A DNA stretch of 64,000 nt, from positions 4,898,001 through 4,962,000 of the forward strand of contig NZ_CP078013.2 of NCBI RefSeq assembly GCF_024112395.2, given 5' to 3'. Under the pieces are notes generated by a model. The model did no database searches, was not told where the DNA came from, and saw only the letters and a program-made list of their open reading frames with translations. This DNA is from Pseudomonas pergaminensis. Its GTDB lineage: Bacteria; Pseudomonadota; Gammaproteobacteria; Pseudomonadales; Pseudomonadaceae. Positions 8,344-18,571 of the stretch are shown one piece after another (position 1 is the first letter of the stretch; each line of letters starts with the position of its first letter). The translations under genes and the position numbers were made by a program.

Positions 8344-9465
8344 TCAGCGTTTGCGCAGAATCACGCTGCCGATCGAGTAGCCCGCACCAAACGAACTGAG
8401 TACCGCCACGGAGCCTTTGGGCAAGTCATCCTGGTAGGTGTGGAATGCAATCACCGAACCCGCCGAGCTGGTATTGGCGTAGGTGTCGAGGATCACCGGC
8501 GCTTCTTCCACCGACGCTTCGCGGCCCATCAGTTTCTTCACGATCAGGTGGTTCATGCTCAGGTTGGCCTGGTGCAGCCAGAAGCGCTTCACATCGGCCA
8601 CGTTCAACTGGTTCTCTTCCAGGTGCACGCCGATCAGCTCGGCCACCATCGGGCATACGTCGCGGAACACTTTGCGGCCTTCCTGTACGAACAGTTTGTC
8701 CGGCGCGCCGATGCCCTCTTCCGCGGTGCGGTTGAGAAAGCCAAAGTTGTTGCGGATGTTATTGGAGAATTTGGTCAGCAGCTTGGTGCTCACCACGTCG
8801 AATTGATGCTCGGACGTCGCCAGGTCGGCGCGCTCGAGGACCACGGCGGTGGCCGCATCACCAAAGATGAAGTGGCTGTCGCGGTCGCGGAAGTTCAGGT
8901 GACCGGTGCAGACCTCCGGGTTGACCATCAAAATCGCACGCGCCTGGCCCAGCTGGATGCTGTTGGCGGCGTTCTGGATGCCGAAGGTGGCCGACGAGCA
9001 CGCCACGTTCATGTCAAAACCGAACCCTTCGATGCCCAGGGCTTCCTGGACCTCAATGGCGATGGCCGGGTAGGCGCGCTGCAAGTTGGAGCAGGCGACG
9101 ATCACACCGTCGATGTCGGCGGCGGTCTTGCCAGCGCGTTGCAAGGCTTGTTCGGCGGCGCCGACGGCCATCTGACAGAGCACCGACCACTCGTCGTTGC
9201 TGCGCTCGGGCAGGCGCGGGGCCATGCGCTGCGGGTCGAGAATGCCGTCTTTGTCCATCACGAAGCGGCTCTTGATGCCCGAGGCTTTTTCGATGAAGGC
9301 TGCGCTGGATTCGGTCAGCGCCTGCACGTCACCGCGCTCGATGGCGGCGGCGTTATCGGTGTTGAACTGATGCACGTAAGCATTGAAAGACTGCACCAGC
9401 TCTTCGTTGGAGATGCTGTTGGCCGGGGTGTACAGGCCAGTGCCGCTGATGACGACGTTATGCAC
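8344..9465 (-). CDS. beta-ketoacyl-ACP synthase III, FabH-like
   Basis: A 373-residue thiolase-fold condensing enzyme. The catalytic triad is visible: Cys156 in ACSSATFG, His298 in WLHQANLSMN and Asn331 in YANTSSAGS. It ends SFGAGYSIGSVILRKR, the typical glycine-rich KAS III tail. Proteins of this longer FabH group condense an acyl-CoA with malonyl-ACP and can feed degradation products back into fatty acid synthesis; the chain-length preference here is inferred only. The GTG at 9465 follows AGAGGA at 6-base spacing. The promoter carries a clean inverted repeat (9499-9516). Confidence 0.88.
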   Translation of the reverse strand: MHNVVISGTGLYTPANSISNEELVQSFNAYVHQFNTDNAAAIERGDVQALTESSAAFIEKASGIKSRFVMDKDGILDPQRMAPRLPERSNDEWSVLCQMAVGAAEQALQRAGKTAADIDGVIVACSNLQRAYPAIAIEVQEALGIEGFGFDMNVACSSATFGIQNAANSIQLGQARAILMVNPEVCTGHLNFRDRDSHFIFGDAATAVVLERADLATSEHQFDVVSTKLLTKFSNNIRNNFGFLNRTAEEGIGAPDKLFVQEGRKVFRDVCPMVAELIGVHLEENQLNVADVKRFWLHQANLSMNHLIVKKLMGREASVEEAPVILDTYANTSSAGSVIAFHTYQDDLPKGSVAVLSSFGAGYSIGSVILRKR

Positions 9466-9498
9466 GGTCGTTCCTCTAAATCTGTCAGGCAGAAGATA

Positions 9499-9522
9499 TT
9501 GGTACCGTCGTACCAAACTATA
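9499..9522 (-). promoter_or_regulatory. promoter -10 with repressor-type operator of the FabH-like gene
   Basis: TTGGTAC (9499-9505) and GTACCAA (9510-9516) form a perfect 7-bp inverted repeat with a 4-base spacer. On the minus strand it directly follows a -10-like TATAGT (9517-9522), so a bound protein would cover the transcription start. The spacing is typical of TetR-family sites. Confidence 0.6.
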
Positions 9523-9690
9523 AGTAGTCCGATTCCGCACCGCGGACACCAAACTGGCATCGCTTTATTCCATCGCGTCGCAGCCCTTCACGACGATCCC
9601 GGCATTTATAACCGCGAAGTTTGCCACAAACCCCAAGATTTGGCGCCATATGCCAGCTAAACACCCATGTCGCAGGTGTACGCCCCACTC

Positions 9691-9824
9691 TGTGGTGAGC
9701 GAGCTTGCTCGCACTGGGGCGCAAAGCGCGCCTCTCTCACCTGCAAGCGAGAGTCTACTCAAACACCTCAGCGTCTGGATTAGGGCCGCTGCGCAGCCCA
9801 GCGCGAGCAAGCTCGCTCACCACA
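9691..9824. repeat. REPIN with 22-bp perfect arms
   Basis: TGTGGTGAGCGAGCTTGCTC plus GC at 9691-9712 is the inverse of 9803-9824. The arms belong to the GAGCGAGCTTGCTCGC class of P. fluorescens REPs. Confidence 0.9.
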
Positions 9825-9841
9825 TAGGAGCTACGGGGAGG

Positions 9842-12800
9842 TCAGGCTTCGACCAGGGTCCATTGCTTGCTCAAGCGTTTGTCGGAAATCGGCACTTTAG
9901 TGCCCAGTTGCTGGGCAAACAACGACACCCGATATTCCTCCAACCACCAACGGTAAAGTTCTAGCTGGGGGTCGCGCTTGCCTTCCTGGGCATGTTTTTT
10001 CAGGCGATTCTCGTACTGCGTCCACAAGCCTGCCAGCTCGCCGCTCCACACCCGATCTTTTTGCACTTGGCCGGGCAGTTTCTCCAGGCGCAACTCGATG
10101 GCCTTGAGGTAACGCGGCAACTCCTTGAACCATTGCGACGGGGTTTCGCGCACAAACCCTGGGTACACCAGGTTGCTCACCTGCTGCTTGATGTCGTTCA
10201 AGGCCACAGCCTGGGCCAGGTCGATCTTGCCTTTGAAGCGCTTTTGCAGACCGTGCCAGAGTTTCAGTACCTCCAGGGTCAAGCGCGCCAGGCGCTCGGC
10301 GTGTTCGGTCCAACTGCCGCGCTTGCGCTCGGCCAAGGCGGCCAGACCCGCGCCGTCACGCGGCAGGTTGGCTTCACCTTCGAGCACACAGGTGTCGAGG
10401 CTGGCCAGCAGGATGTCTTCCACCAGCGCATCGATGCGCCCCAGTTCGCGGTACATCAGGCCCAATTCGGTCAGGCCCGGCAACTTGCCGCGCAGGAATT
10501 TCGCCGGTTCCGCCAGTTGCTGCATCAGCAGGCGCTGCAACGCGCGGCGATGCTGGAATTCCGCCTCGGCGGCGGTGGAGAAGCGCCCTTCCTTGACCGT
10601 GCCGTTGTCTTCCACCAGCGCCGGATACACCGTCATCGACAGCCCGGCAATCTTCTGCTGAGTCTTTTCCGCCACCGCCGCAAACACCTTGGCTTCCACC
10701 GGCTGCTGGCTTTTCGCCGTCTGCGGCACCGCCAACGCGGCCTGGCTGGCCTCGGCAAACCGCGCCGTCAGTTCGGCCAGGTCGCGGCCTTCGCCAAGGA
10801 ACTTGCCCTGGCCGTCGACGACTTCCAGGTTCATCTTCAGGTGGCTTTCGACCTGCTGCGCGGCTTCGGCCCAGGCTTCATCGCTGACCCGTGCCCCGGT
10901 CATGCGCAGCAATTCGCGGCCCAGCGCCTGGGGCAGCGAGCCCTGGCCGAATTCGATGCGTTGCAGCGCGGCTTTGACGAAGTCCGGCACCGGCACAAAA
11001 TTCTTGCGCAGCGCCTTGGGCAGGTTGCGCACCAGGGCGATGCACTTGGCTTCGATCACCCCCGGCACCAGCCACTCCAGGCGCTCCGGCGGCAAGGCCG
11101 GCAGCAAGGGAGCCGGCACGCGCAGGGTCACGCCGTCACGCGGGTGGTTGGGTTCGAAGTGGTAACTCAAGGCCAGTTCCAGGTCGCCCAGGTGCAGGGT
11201 GTCCGGGTAATGCGCGGCGGTGACTTCACTGGCTTCGCGGGCCAGCACGTCTTCCTCGCGCATGATCAGCAGTTGCGGGTCTTTCTGGCTGTTGACCTTG
11301 TACCAGCTGTCGAAGGTCGCAGTCTGGTGGATCTCCGCCGGCAAGCGCGCATCGTAGAAGGCGAACAGGGTTTCTTCATCGGCCAGGATGTCGCGACGGC
11401 GCGCCTTGGCTTCCAGTTCGTCGAGCTGCTCCAGCAACTGCTGGTTGGCCGTGAGGCACTTGGCCCGCGACTGGATCTCGCCACGCACCAGGCCTTCGCG
11501 GATAAACAGCTCGCGCGACACCGCCGGGTCAATCGGCCCGTAATGCACTGGCCGGCGTCCGACCACAATCAGCCCGAACAGGGTGATCTGTTCAAAGGCC
11601 ACGACCTGGCCGCGCTTCTTCTCCCAGTGCGGTTCGAAGTGGTTTTTCTTGATCAGGTGCCCGGCCAGCGGTTCGATCCAATCGGCATCGATCTTGGCGA
11701 CCATGCGCGCGTAGAGCTTGGTGGTTTCCACCAGTTCGGCGGTCATCAGCCATTGCGGACGCTTCTTGCCGATGCCCGAGGACGGGTGGATCCAGAACCG
11801 CCGCTGGCGTGCGCCGAGGTAATCGCCGTCTTCGGTCTTCTGGCCGATCTGGCTGAGCAGGCCGGATAACACCGCCTTGTGCAGTTTCGGAAAGTCCGCC
11901 GGCTCTTTGTTGACCGTCAACTGCATGTCGCGGCAGATCAGGCTCAACTGGCGATGGGAATCACGCCACTCGCGCAGGCGCAGGTAGTTGAGGAAGTTCT
12001 TGCGACACCAGTTACGCAACGGGCTGGCCGTCAGTTCCTGGCGCTGCTCTTCGAAACCGCGCCACAGATTGACCAGGCCGGCGAAATCCGAATCCGGGTC
12101 TTTCCACTGTGCGTGGGCTTGGTCAGCAGCCTGCTGACGTTCCGGCGGACGCTCGCGCGGGTCCTGGATCGACATGGCGCTGGCAACGATCAGCACTTCC
12201 TGCAGGCTGCCGAGCTTGGCGGCTTCGAGCAACATGCGGCCCATGCGCGGGTCCACCGGCAGGCGCGCCAACTGGCGGCCCAACGGCGTGAGCTGGCTGT
12301 TGCGGTCGACCGCCGAAAGCTCTTGCAGCAGGTTGAAACCGTCGCTGATGGCCTTGCCATCCGGCGGCTCGATAAACGGGAAATCGGTGATCTCGCCAAG
12401 GCGCAGGTGCAGCATCTGCAGGATCACGGCGGCGAGGTTGGTGCGCAGGATCTCCGGGTCGGTAAATTCCGGACGGCCGATAAAATCTTCTTCGCTGTAC
12501 AAGCGGATGCAGATGCCCGGCTCGACCCGGCCACAACGGCCTTTACGCTGATTGGCGCTGGCCTGGGAAATCGCCTCGATCGGCAGGCGCTGCACTTTGG
12601 CGCGGTAGCTGTAGCGGCTGATGCGCGCGGTGCCGCTGTCGATCACATAACGAATGCCCGGCACGGTCAGCGAGGTTTCCGCGACGTTGGTCGCCAGCAC
12701 CACGCGCCGGCCCGGGTGGGACTGGAAAATGCGCTGCTGTTCGGCCGGCGACAGGCGCGCGTACAGCGGCAGGATTTCGGTGTGCTTGAGCTGAGCCTTG

Positions 12801-13753
12801 CGCAGCATGTCGGCGGCGTCGCGAATCTCGCGCTCGCCCGGCAAGAACACCAGCACATCGCCGGGGCTGCGGCGCTCGCTGCGCTCGTAGGCGCCGATTT
12901 CATCGAGAGCGGCAAGGATCGCCTGGTCGACCGTCAAGTCGTCCTCGACGCGGTTGCCCTCTTCGTCCTGCTCCAGGGTCAGCGGGCGGTACCAGGTGTC
13001 CACCGGGAAGGTGCGGCCCGAGACCTCGACAATCGGCGCATCGTCGAAGTGCTTGGAGAAGCGCTCCAGGTCGATGGTTGCCGAAGTGATGATGACTTTC
13101 AGGTCCGGGCGACGCGGCAGCAGGGTTTTCAGGTAGCCCAGCAGGAAGTCGATGTTCAGGCTGCGTTCGTGGGCTTCGTCGACGATGATCGTGTCGTAGC
13201 GTTCCAGGTAGCGATCGTTCTGGGTTTCTGCCAGCAGGATGCCGTCGGTCATCAGCTTGATCAGCGTATTGGAATCGCTTTGGTCTTCGAACCGCACCTG
13301 ATAGCCGACCAGCGCGCCCAACGGCGTCGCCAGCTCTTCGGCAACCCGGCTCGCCACGCTGCGCGCGGCAATCCGACGCGGCTGGGTATGGCCGATCAGG
13401 CCGAACTGGCCACGACCGATTTCCAGGCAGATCTTCGGCAACTGGGTGGTTTTACCCGAGCCGGTCTCACCGGCGATGATCAGCACCTGGTGCTTGTTCA
13501 GTGCCTCTTTGATTTCATCGCGCTTGGCCGCAATCGGCAGGCTGTCGTCGTAGCGGATCACCGGCAGGCTGGCACGCCGCGCCGTGACCTGGGCACAGGA
13601 TGCCTGCATGCGCGCCACCCACTGCGCCAGCTTTTCCTCGTCGGGCTTCTTGCGCAACTCAAGCAGCTGCCGCCGCAAGCGGTGGCGGTCGGCGAGCATG
13701 GCGTGATCGAGGGTTTTGAGCAGTTGGTCGATAGTGGGCGCTTGGTCAGTCAT
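9842..13753 (-). CDS. hrpA: ATP-dependent RNA helicase HrpA (DEAH box)
   Basis: A 1303-residue DExH helicase. Walker A GETGSGKTTQLPK (near residue 95), motif II VDEAHERS, motif III TSATID, and motif VI QRKGRCGRVEPG are all present. After the RecA domains come the helicase-associated HA2 region, an OB-like region and the long C-terminal DUF3418 domain that distinguishes HrpA from HrpB. The length matches E. coli HrpA. It acts in RNA processing and ribosome-related RNA unwinding. It lies 71 bases downstream of aceK on the same strand. Confidence 0.96.
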   Translation of the reverse strand: MTDQAPTIDQLLKTLDHAMLADRHRLRRQLLELRKKPDEEKLAQWVARMQASCAQVTARRASLPVIRYDDSLPIAAKRDEIKEALNKHQVLIIAGETGSGKTTQLPKICLEIGRGQFGLIGHTQPRRIAARSVASRVAEELATPLGALVGYQVRFEDQSDSNTLIKLMTDGILLAETQNDRYLERYDTIIVDEAHERSLNIDFLLGYLKTLLPRRPDLKVIITSATIDLERFSKHFDDAPIVEVSGRTFPVDTWYRPLTLEQDEEGNRVEDDLTVDQAILAALDEIGAYERSERRSPGDVLVFLPGEREIRDAADMLRKAQLKHTEILPLYARLSPAEQQRIFQSHPGRRVVLATNVAETSLTVPGIRYVIDSGTARISRYSYRAKVQRLPIEAISQASANQRKGRCGRVEPGICIRLYSEEDFIGRPEFTDPEILRTNLAAVILQMLHLRLGEITDFPFIEPPDGKAISDGFNLLQELSAVDRNSQLTPLGRQLARLPVDPRMGRMLLEAAKLGSLQEVLIVASAMSIQDPRERPPERQQAADQAHAQWKDPDSDFAGLVNLWRGFEEQRQELTASPLRNWCRKNFLNYLRLREWRDSHRQLSLICRDMQLTVNKEPADFPKLHKAVLSGLLSQIGQKTEDGDYLGARQRRFWIHPSSGIGKKRPQWLMTAELVETTKLYARMVAKIDADWIEPLAGHLIKKNHFEPHWEKKRGQVVAFEQITLFGLIVVGRRPVHYGPIDPAVSRELFIREGLVRGEIQSRAKCLTANQQLLEQLDELEAKARRRDILADEETLFAFYDARLPAEIHQTATFDSWYKVNSQKDPQLLIMREEDVLAREASEVTAAHYPDTLHLGDLELALSYHFEPNHPRDGVTLRVPAPLLPALPPERLEWLVPGVIEAKCIALVRNLPKALRKNFVPVPDFVKAALQRIEFGQGSLPQALGRELLRMTGARVSDEAWAEAAQQVESHLKMNLEVVDGQGKFLGEGRDLAELTARFAEASQAALAVPQTAKSQQPVEAKVFAAVAEKTQQKIAGLSMTVYPALVEDNGTVKEGRFSTAAEAEFQHRRALQRLLMQQLAEPAKFLRGKLPGLTELGLMYRELGRIDALVEDILLASLDTCVLEGEANLPRDGAGLAALAERKRGSWTEHAERLARLTLEVLKLWHGLQKRFKGKIDLAQAVALNDIKQQVSNLVYPGFVRETPSQWFKELPRYLKAIELRLEKLPGQVQKDRVWSGELAGLWTQYENRLKKHAQEGKRDPQLELYRWWLEEYRVSLFAQQLGTKVPISDKRLSKQWTLVEA

Positions 13754-13824
13754 CAGGTACGCAGGGGTCGTCTATATATGCAGGGGGCGGATTGTCGCAG
13801 AAAACCGCCCATAAGCGTGCCCCC

Positions 13825-15540
13825 TCATTCGTTATCGCGGTCCTTGCGCCGGTACGGGAACACATCAATGACCTTGCCGGCGCGAATCGCGTCTTGCAGC
13901 CCCTTCCAGTAATCGGCGTTGTATAACTCGCCATGCAGTTCGTCGAACAGCTTGCGCTGGCCGGCGTCGGCGAACAGGAACGGCGGGAATTCCTCGGGGA
14001 ATACATCCAGCGGGCCGATGGAGTACCAGGGCTCGGAGGCCATTTCGTCCTCGGGGGTACGCGGTGCCGGGATATGGCGGAAGTTGGCCTCGGTGAGAAA
14101 GCAGATTTCATCATAGTCGTAGAACACCACGCGGCCATGACGGGTGACGCCGAAGTTCTTCAGCAACATGTCGCCAGGGAAGATATTGGCCGCCGCCAGT
14201 TGCTTGATTGCCAGGCCGTAGTCTTCCAGGGCCTCGCGTACCTGGGCGGGGTTGGCGTTGTCGAGGTAGAGGTTGAGCGGGGTCATGCGCCGTTCGGTCC
14301 AGCAGTGGCGGATCAGCACTGTGTCGCCTTCTACCTCGACGGTGCCGGCGGCCACTTCCAGCAGCTCAGCCAGGCACTCCGGTTCGAACTTGCTCAGGGG
14401 AAAACGGAAGTCGGCGAACTCCTGGGTGTCGGCCATGCGCCCGACCCGGTCGACGCTTTTGACCAAGCGGTACTTCTCGATCACCGTGGCGCGGTTGACG
14501 TTTTTCGACGGTGAAAACCGGTCCTTGATGATCTTGAACACCGTATTGAAGCCCGGCAGGGTGAACACGCTCATCACCATGCCGCGCACGCCAGGGGCCA
14601 TGATGAACTGATCGTCGGTGGTCGCCAGGTGGTTGATCAGGGCGCGGTAGAACTCCGACTTGCCGTGCTTGTAGAAACCGATGGAGGTGTACAACTCGGC
14701 GATGTGCTTGCCCGGCAGGATGCGCTTGAGAAAGCCGATGAACTCCGCCGGCACCGGTACATCGACCATGAAGTAGGAACGGGTGAACGAGAAGATGATC
14801 GACACATCGGCTTCGTCGGTGATCAGCGCATCGATCTGGATGCCCTGCCCTTCGCGGTGCAGCAGCGGGATGACCAGCGGCCATTGTTCGTCGCGGGTGT
14901 AGATGCGTCCTACGAGGTACGCGCCTTTATTACGGTAGAGCACCGAAGAAAACAGCTCGACCTTGAGGTCCGGGTCCTTGCACACCCAGTCCGGCAGGTT
15001 TTCCCGCAGTTGAGTTTCGAGGCGGCGCAGGTCGGCGGCCAGGTCGGCGTAGGGTTCGCTGAAACGGTAGTCGGCAAAGACCTGCACGAGCATGTCCGGG
15101 ATTTTCCCGGCGGGTGTGTAGGTGCGCGTCTGCGCAGCCCGTGCGCGGCGCAGGCTGGGCCGGGTGGTGTGGATAAACATGCAGCCGTCGCTGATCAGGT
15201 CGTGGCTGAACAGCCCGCAGAAGATCGAGTTGTACCAGGTCTCGGAGAGTTCATCGTCGAAGCGCAGGTCGATCAGGCCGATGTAAGCGCTTTTCACCAC
15301 GGGCCACAGGTCGATATCAAGCAGTGTGGCGCCTTCGAAATGCTCACGCAGGCGCGCGGTCACTTCACTGACCTTTTCTTCATAGAGGTTGATGCGTGCA
15401 GCCGACGCCGCCTGCCCCTGCTGCCACTGGGCCTTCTCGAAACGCTCGCGGGCGCCATCGGTGATCTGGCGAAAATGCTCACGGTAATCGTCGAAGCCAT
15501 CAAGGATCATCTGGGCGATAGCGAGGGCGGACTGCGACAT
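13825..15540 (-). CDS. aceK: isocitrate dehydrogenase kinase/phosphatase
   Basis: A 571-residue AceK. The ATP-binding loop [12 protein letters not shown] and the downstream kinase-like core ([25 protein letters not shown], with its catalytic Asn and Asp) are present. The enzyme switches isocitrate dehydrogenase on and off by phosphorylation, so acetate or fatty-acid carbon goes through the glyoxylate shunt. Length and conserved blocks match the family. It is not beside aceA/aceB here, which is normal for Pseudomonas. hrpA follows after 71 bases. Confidence 0.96.
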   Translation of the reverse strand: MSQSALAIAQMILDGFDDYREHFRQITDGARERFEKAQWQQGQAASAARINLYEEKVSEVTARLREHFEGATLLDIDLWPVVKSAYIGLIDLRFDDELSETWYNSIFCGLFSHDLISDGCMFIHTTRPSLRRARAAQTRTYTPAGKIPDMLVQVFADYRFSEPYADLAADLRRLETQLRENLPDWVCKDPDLKVELFSSVLYRNKGAYLVGRIYTRDEQWPLVIPLLHREGQGIQIDALITDEADVSIIFSFTRSYFMVDVPVPAEFIGFLKRILPGKHIAELYTSIGFYKHGKSEFYRALINHLATTDDQFIMAPGVRGMVMSVFTLPGFNTVFKIIKDRFSPSKNVNRATVIEKYRLVKSVDRVGRMADTQEFADFRFPLSKFEPECLAELLEVAAGTVEVEGDTVLIRHCWTERRMTPLNLYLDNANPAQVREALEDYGLAIKQLAAANIFPGDMLLKNFGVTRHGRVVFYDYDEICFLTEANFRHIPAPRTPEDEMASEPWYSIGPLDVFPEEFPPFLFADAGQRKLFDELHGELYNADYWKGLQDAIRAGKVIDVFPYRRKDRDNE

Positions 15541-15930
15541 GCGGGAAACCTCTACGGGTATCTGGAAGCCCTGAGCTTAGCCAGTGTACGCAGGCAGGAG
15601 AAGGCTCATTTTTTGCGCCGCCTTGTACAACTTCGTTCATTTCGTACATTTACTTTCAATTTATTTAATTCGACCATACGGTCAATAAAAGCACCGTTAG
15701 GTCCTACGCTGTTTTATCTGCCCCCCTGTAAAGGCGGGGTCTGGCCGCATTAACAAGCGAATCCGGGCGTCACGCTGGTGCTGACGACACACGCCGGGCT
15801 TTGGATCCAACTAAGGGAAACCCTGATTACCACCTTAATGGCACTTTGATATATAGCGCGCCCTCTCCCAGCCTAACAAGGTCAAAAGACCGATCCGGGA
15901 ACAGGTTCTAATCGCCCAAGGAGCATTGAG
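15541..15930. other. intergenic region between divergent aceK and chemoreceptor genes
   Basis: The left part is AT-rich and carries the probable aceK promoter (15658-15685). The right part leads to the chemoreceptor, with AAGGAG just before its ATG. A short hairpin, CCCC-N9-GGGG, lies near 15722. No open frame here is convincing. Confidence 0.6.
15658..15685 (-). promoter_or_regulatory. probable aceK promoter overlapping a short palindrome
   Basis: On the minus strand TTGACC (15680-15685) and TAAATT (15658-15663) are separated by 16 bases, a plausible sigma-70 promoter about 110 bases upstream of aceK. GACCATACGGTC (15672-15683) overlaps the -35 and may be an operator. Confidence 0.45.
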
Positions 15931-17556
15931 ATGTCATTGAGGAATATGAGGATCGGTCTGCGTGCCAGTCTGAGTTTTGGGGTTTTGGCCAGCTTGCTGG
16001 TGATTGTGGGACTGTTTGGCCTGGGCCAGATGGCCAAGCTGCGACAAAGCGCGCTGGTCATCGAAGAATCGTGGATGCCAAGCATCGAGAACATCCACGA
16101 CAGCGCCACCTATGTGGCCAGTATCCGCCTGGAAGCGTTGCGCCTGGCCACCACGGACGAATCGCGGATTCGCGACAACAGCAAAGCCCTGATCACCCAC
16201 CAGCGCGCCGAGCTGCAAACCCTGCTGGACCATCACAAAACCCTGCTCAGCGGCGATGCGGAGCGCGATCTGCTCAAGCAACTCGAAGGTAATGTGAACA
16301 CTTACCTGACCCTCGTCGGGCAGATCGTGGCCTTGGTCGACAAGGATCAACAACAAGACGCCATCGACCTGCTCAACAGTCGCGTCGCGCCGCAGGGTGT
16401 GATCCTCAACAAGAGCCTGGAGGACATGATTGTCTTCAACCAGAACGGTGTGGAAACCGCCGTGGACTCCGCCGCGCAAACTTACGCCAGTGCCCAGTGG
16501 ATCGTGGGCCTGATTATCGTGTTTGCACTGATCGCCACCTTGCTGCTGGCCTGGCTGCTGACCCGCAGCATCACCGCCCCGCTCGGCCAGGCACTGACGG
16601 TGGCGCGCACCATTGCCGGTGGCGACTTGAGCCAGCCGATCACCGTCGGCGGCAAGGACGAACCGGCGCAATTGCTCACCGCCCTGGCCACTATGCAGAC
16701 GCAGTTGCAGGGCACCATCCGTGGCATCAGCGAATCAGCGCAACAGCTGGCTTCGGCCGCCGAAGAGATGAGCTCGGTAATGGAACAAAGCACCCGCGGC
16801 TTGCAGGCGCAGAACGATGAGATCGAACAGGCCGCTACTGCCGTGACCGAAATGAGCGCGGCCGTGGACGAAGTGGCAGGCAATGCGGTGTCCAGCGCCG
16901 AGGCGTCCCAGGCTTCCGACGAGGACAGCAAGCACGGCCACTACCAGATCAGCGAAACCATCAGCTCGATCCAGAACCTGGTGGACGAAGTGCTCGGCGC
17001 CTCTAACAAGGCTGAAGGCCTGGCGGTGCAGGCCCAGGACATCAGCAAGGTGCTGGAAGTGATCCGTGGCATCGCTGGGCAGACCAACCTGCTGGCGCTC
17101 AACGCCGCCATCGAAGCGGCGCGCGCGGGTGAGGCCGGGCGTGGTTTCGCGGTGGTGGCCGATGAAGTGCGCTCCCTGGCGCAACGCACCCAGGACTCCA
17201 CCGAAGAAATCGAGCAGATGATCACCGGTATCCAGCGCGGTACCCAAGACACCGTCGAAGCCCTGAACAGCAGTGCCGAGCACGCCGGCCAGACCTTGCA
17301 ACGGGCCAACAGCGCCGGCAGCGCGCTGGAGAAAATCACCGCCGCGATCTCGCAGATCAGTCAGCGCAACCTGGTGATCGCCAGCGCCGCCGAGCAACAG
17401 GCGCTGGTGGCACGGGATGTGGACCGCAGCCTGGTGAACATCCGCGATCTGTCCACCCAGACCGCCGCTGGCGCTACCCAGACCTCGGCCGCCAGCCAGG
17501 AACTGTCACGCTTGGCGGTGGACCTGAATGGGCTGGTGACGCGGTTTGTCCTGTAA
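15931..17556 (+). CDS. methyl-accepting chemotaxis protein
   Basis: A 541-residue transmembrane receptor. TM1 is near residues 12-32 ([20 protein letters not shown]). A periplasmic four-helix-bundle-type sensor covers roughly 33-190. TM2 ([20 protein letters not shown]) comes next, then a HAMP domain and the cytoplasmic signalling domain. The invariant hairpin tip is present ([20 protein letters not shown]). It lacks a C-terminal NWxxF-like tether. It senses an unknown ligand and controls CheA. AAGGAG precedes the ATG. It stands alone between aceK and an EamA transporter. Confidence 0.93.
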   Translation: MSLRNMRIGLRASLSFGVLASLLVIVGLFGLGQMAKLRQSALVIEESWMPSIENIHDSATYVASIRLEALRLATTDESRIRDNSKALITHQRAELQTLLDHHKTLLSGDAERDLLKQLEGNVNTYLTLVGQIVALVDKDQQQDAIDLLNSRVAPQGVILNKSLEDMIVFNQNGVETAVDSAAQTYASAQWIVGLIIVFALIATLLLAWLLTRSITAPLGQALTVARTIAGGDLSQPITVGGKDEPAQLLTALATMQTQLQGTIRGISESAQQLASAAEEMSSVMEQSTRGLQAQNDEIEQAATAVTEMSAAVDEVAGNAVSSAEASQASDEDSKHGHYQISETISSIQNLVDEVLGASNKAEGLAVQAQDISKVLEVIRGIAGQTNLLALNAAIEAARAGEAGRGFAVVADEVRSLAQRTQDSTEEIEQMITGIQRGTQDTVEALNSSAEHAGQTLQRANSAGSALEKITAAISQISQRNLVIASAAEQQALVARDVDRSLVNIRDLSTQTAAGATQTSAASQELSRLAVDLNGLVTRFVL

Positions 17557-17608
17557 TCAGTGAAAGCGGCGTGCAACACTCGCCGCCTGATTGCTATGGG
17601 AGTGTTCC

Positions 17609-18496
17609 GTGAGACCTGTCGACACCTTGTACTTACTGGGGCTCGCCGCCATTTGGGGCGCGAGTTTCCTGTTCATGCGCATCATCGCGCCGGAGATCGG
17701 CACGGTCCCGACGGCGTTTTTCCGCGTATCGATTGCCGCCGCCGGGTTGCTGGTGATGTTGGCGATGATGCGGGTGAGCTGGGATTTCCAGGGCAAGTTC
17801 AAGACGGTGTTGCTGCTGGGGGTGATCAACTCCGGAATCCCGGCGACCATGTATTCGGTGGCCGCCCAAGTGCTGCCGGCGGGTTACTCGGCGATCTTCA
17901 ACGCCACCACGCCGTTGATGGGCGTGTTGATTGGCGGGCTGTTTTTCAGTGAGCGCCTGACGCCGTCGAAAGTCGCCGGGGTATGCCTGGGCCTGCTGGG
18001 GGTGGGCGTGCTCACCCGCGCGGGCCCGGTGGCGTTTGACCTGGCGTTGTTGATGGGCGCGCTGGCCTGCTTGCTGGCGACCACCTGTTATGGCTTTGCC
18101 GGGTTTCTGGCGCGGCGCTGGCTGGATCAGCGCGGCGGTCTGGACAGCCGCCTGTCGGCCCTGGGCAGCATGCTCGGCGCCACCCTGTTCCTGTTGCCGT
18201 TCTTTGCCTACAGCGCGATCAGCCAGCCGCCCGCCAGTTGGGGTGGGTGGCAGGTGTGGTTGTCGCTGCTGGGGTTGGGACTGGTGTGCACGGCGTTTGC
18301 CTACATCCTGTACTTCCGGTTGCTGACGTCCATTGGGCCGGTGAAGTCGATGACCGTGACCTTCATGATTCCGCCGTTTGGCGCGCTGTGGGGCGCTTTG
18401 CTGCTGGATGAACCATTGTCGATGGCGCATGTGTATGGCGGGGTGTTGATCGCAGGGGCGTTGTGGTTGGTGTTGCGGCCGAAAAAAATCCTGTAG
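17609..18496 (+). CDS. EamA/DMT-family transporter
   Basis: About 295 residues with ten hydrophobic segments arranged as two repeats of five, the EamA (RhaT/DMT) pattern. It starts TLYLLGLAAIWGASFLFMRI, and LTPSKVAGVCLGLLGVGVL opens the second half. It is an inner-membrane carrier, usually for export of metabolites; the substrate cannot be told. The GTG at 17609 has GGGAG 6 bases upstream and is preferred over TTG at 17591. A REPIN separates it from a second, convergent EamA gene. Confidence 0.88.
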   Translation: MRPVDTLYLLGLAAIWGASFLFMRIIAPEIGTVPTAFFRVSIAAAGLLVMLAMMRVSWDFQGKFKTVLLLGVINSGIPATMYSVAAQVLPAGYSAIFNATTPLMGVLIGGLFFSERLTPSKVAGVCLGLLGVGVLTRAGPVAFDLALLMGALACLLATTCYGFAGFLARRWLDQRGGLDSRLSALGSMLGATLFLLPFFAYSAISQPPASWGGWQVWLSLLGLGLVCTAFAYILYFRLLTSIGPVKSMTVTFMIPPFGALWGALLLDEPLSMAHVYGGVLIAGALWLVLRPKKIL

Positions 18497-18559
18497 GAGC
18501 CCGGCTTGCCGGCGATGGCGCTCTTACCGGCGCTATCGCCGGCAAGCCGGGCTCCACAG
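18491..18559. repeat. REPIN between two convergent EamA genes
   Basis: CTGTAGGAGCCCGGCTTGCC and the inverted GGCAAGCCGGGCTCCACAG bracket a short spacer. It begins inside the last codons of the upstream transporter and may act as a shared 3' hairpin. Confidence 0.88.
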
Positions 18560-18571
18560 GGGGTGGTGGTA

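Larger units (their letters stand above)
9466..9841. other. intergenic region between the FabH-like gene and the hrpA stop
   Basis: It holds the FabH-like promoter/operator near 9499-9522 and a long REP doublet (9691-9824). No further coding sequence is supported. Confidence 0.7.

Noticed and set aside
11879..13912. 677-codon open frame on the plus strand opposite hrpA
   Set aside because: It lies entirely antisense to a well-supported helicase. Long antisense frames are expected in high-GC codon-biased genes, and the translation is Gln/His/Arg-rich without domains.
15880..15930. FliA promoter before the chemoreceptor at 15931
   Set aside because: An ACCGAT-like block is present but the TAAA-like element is 11 rather than 15 bases away.
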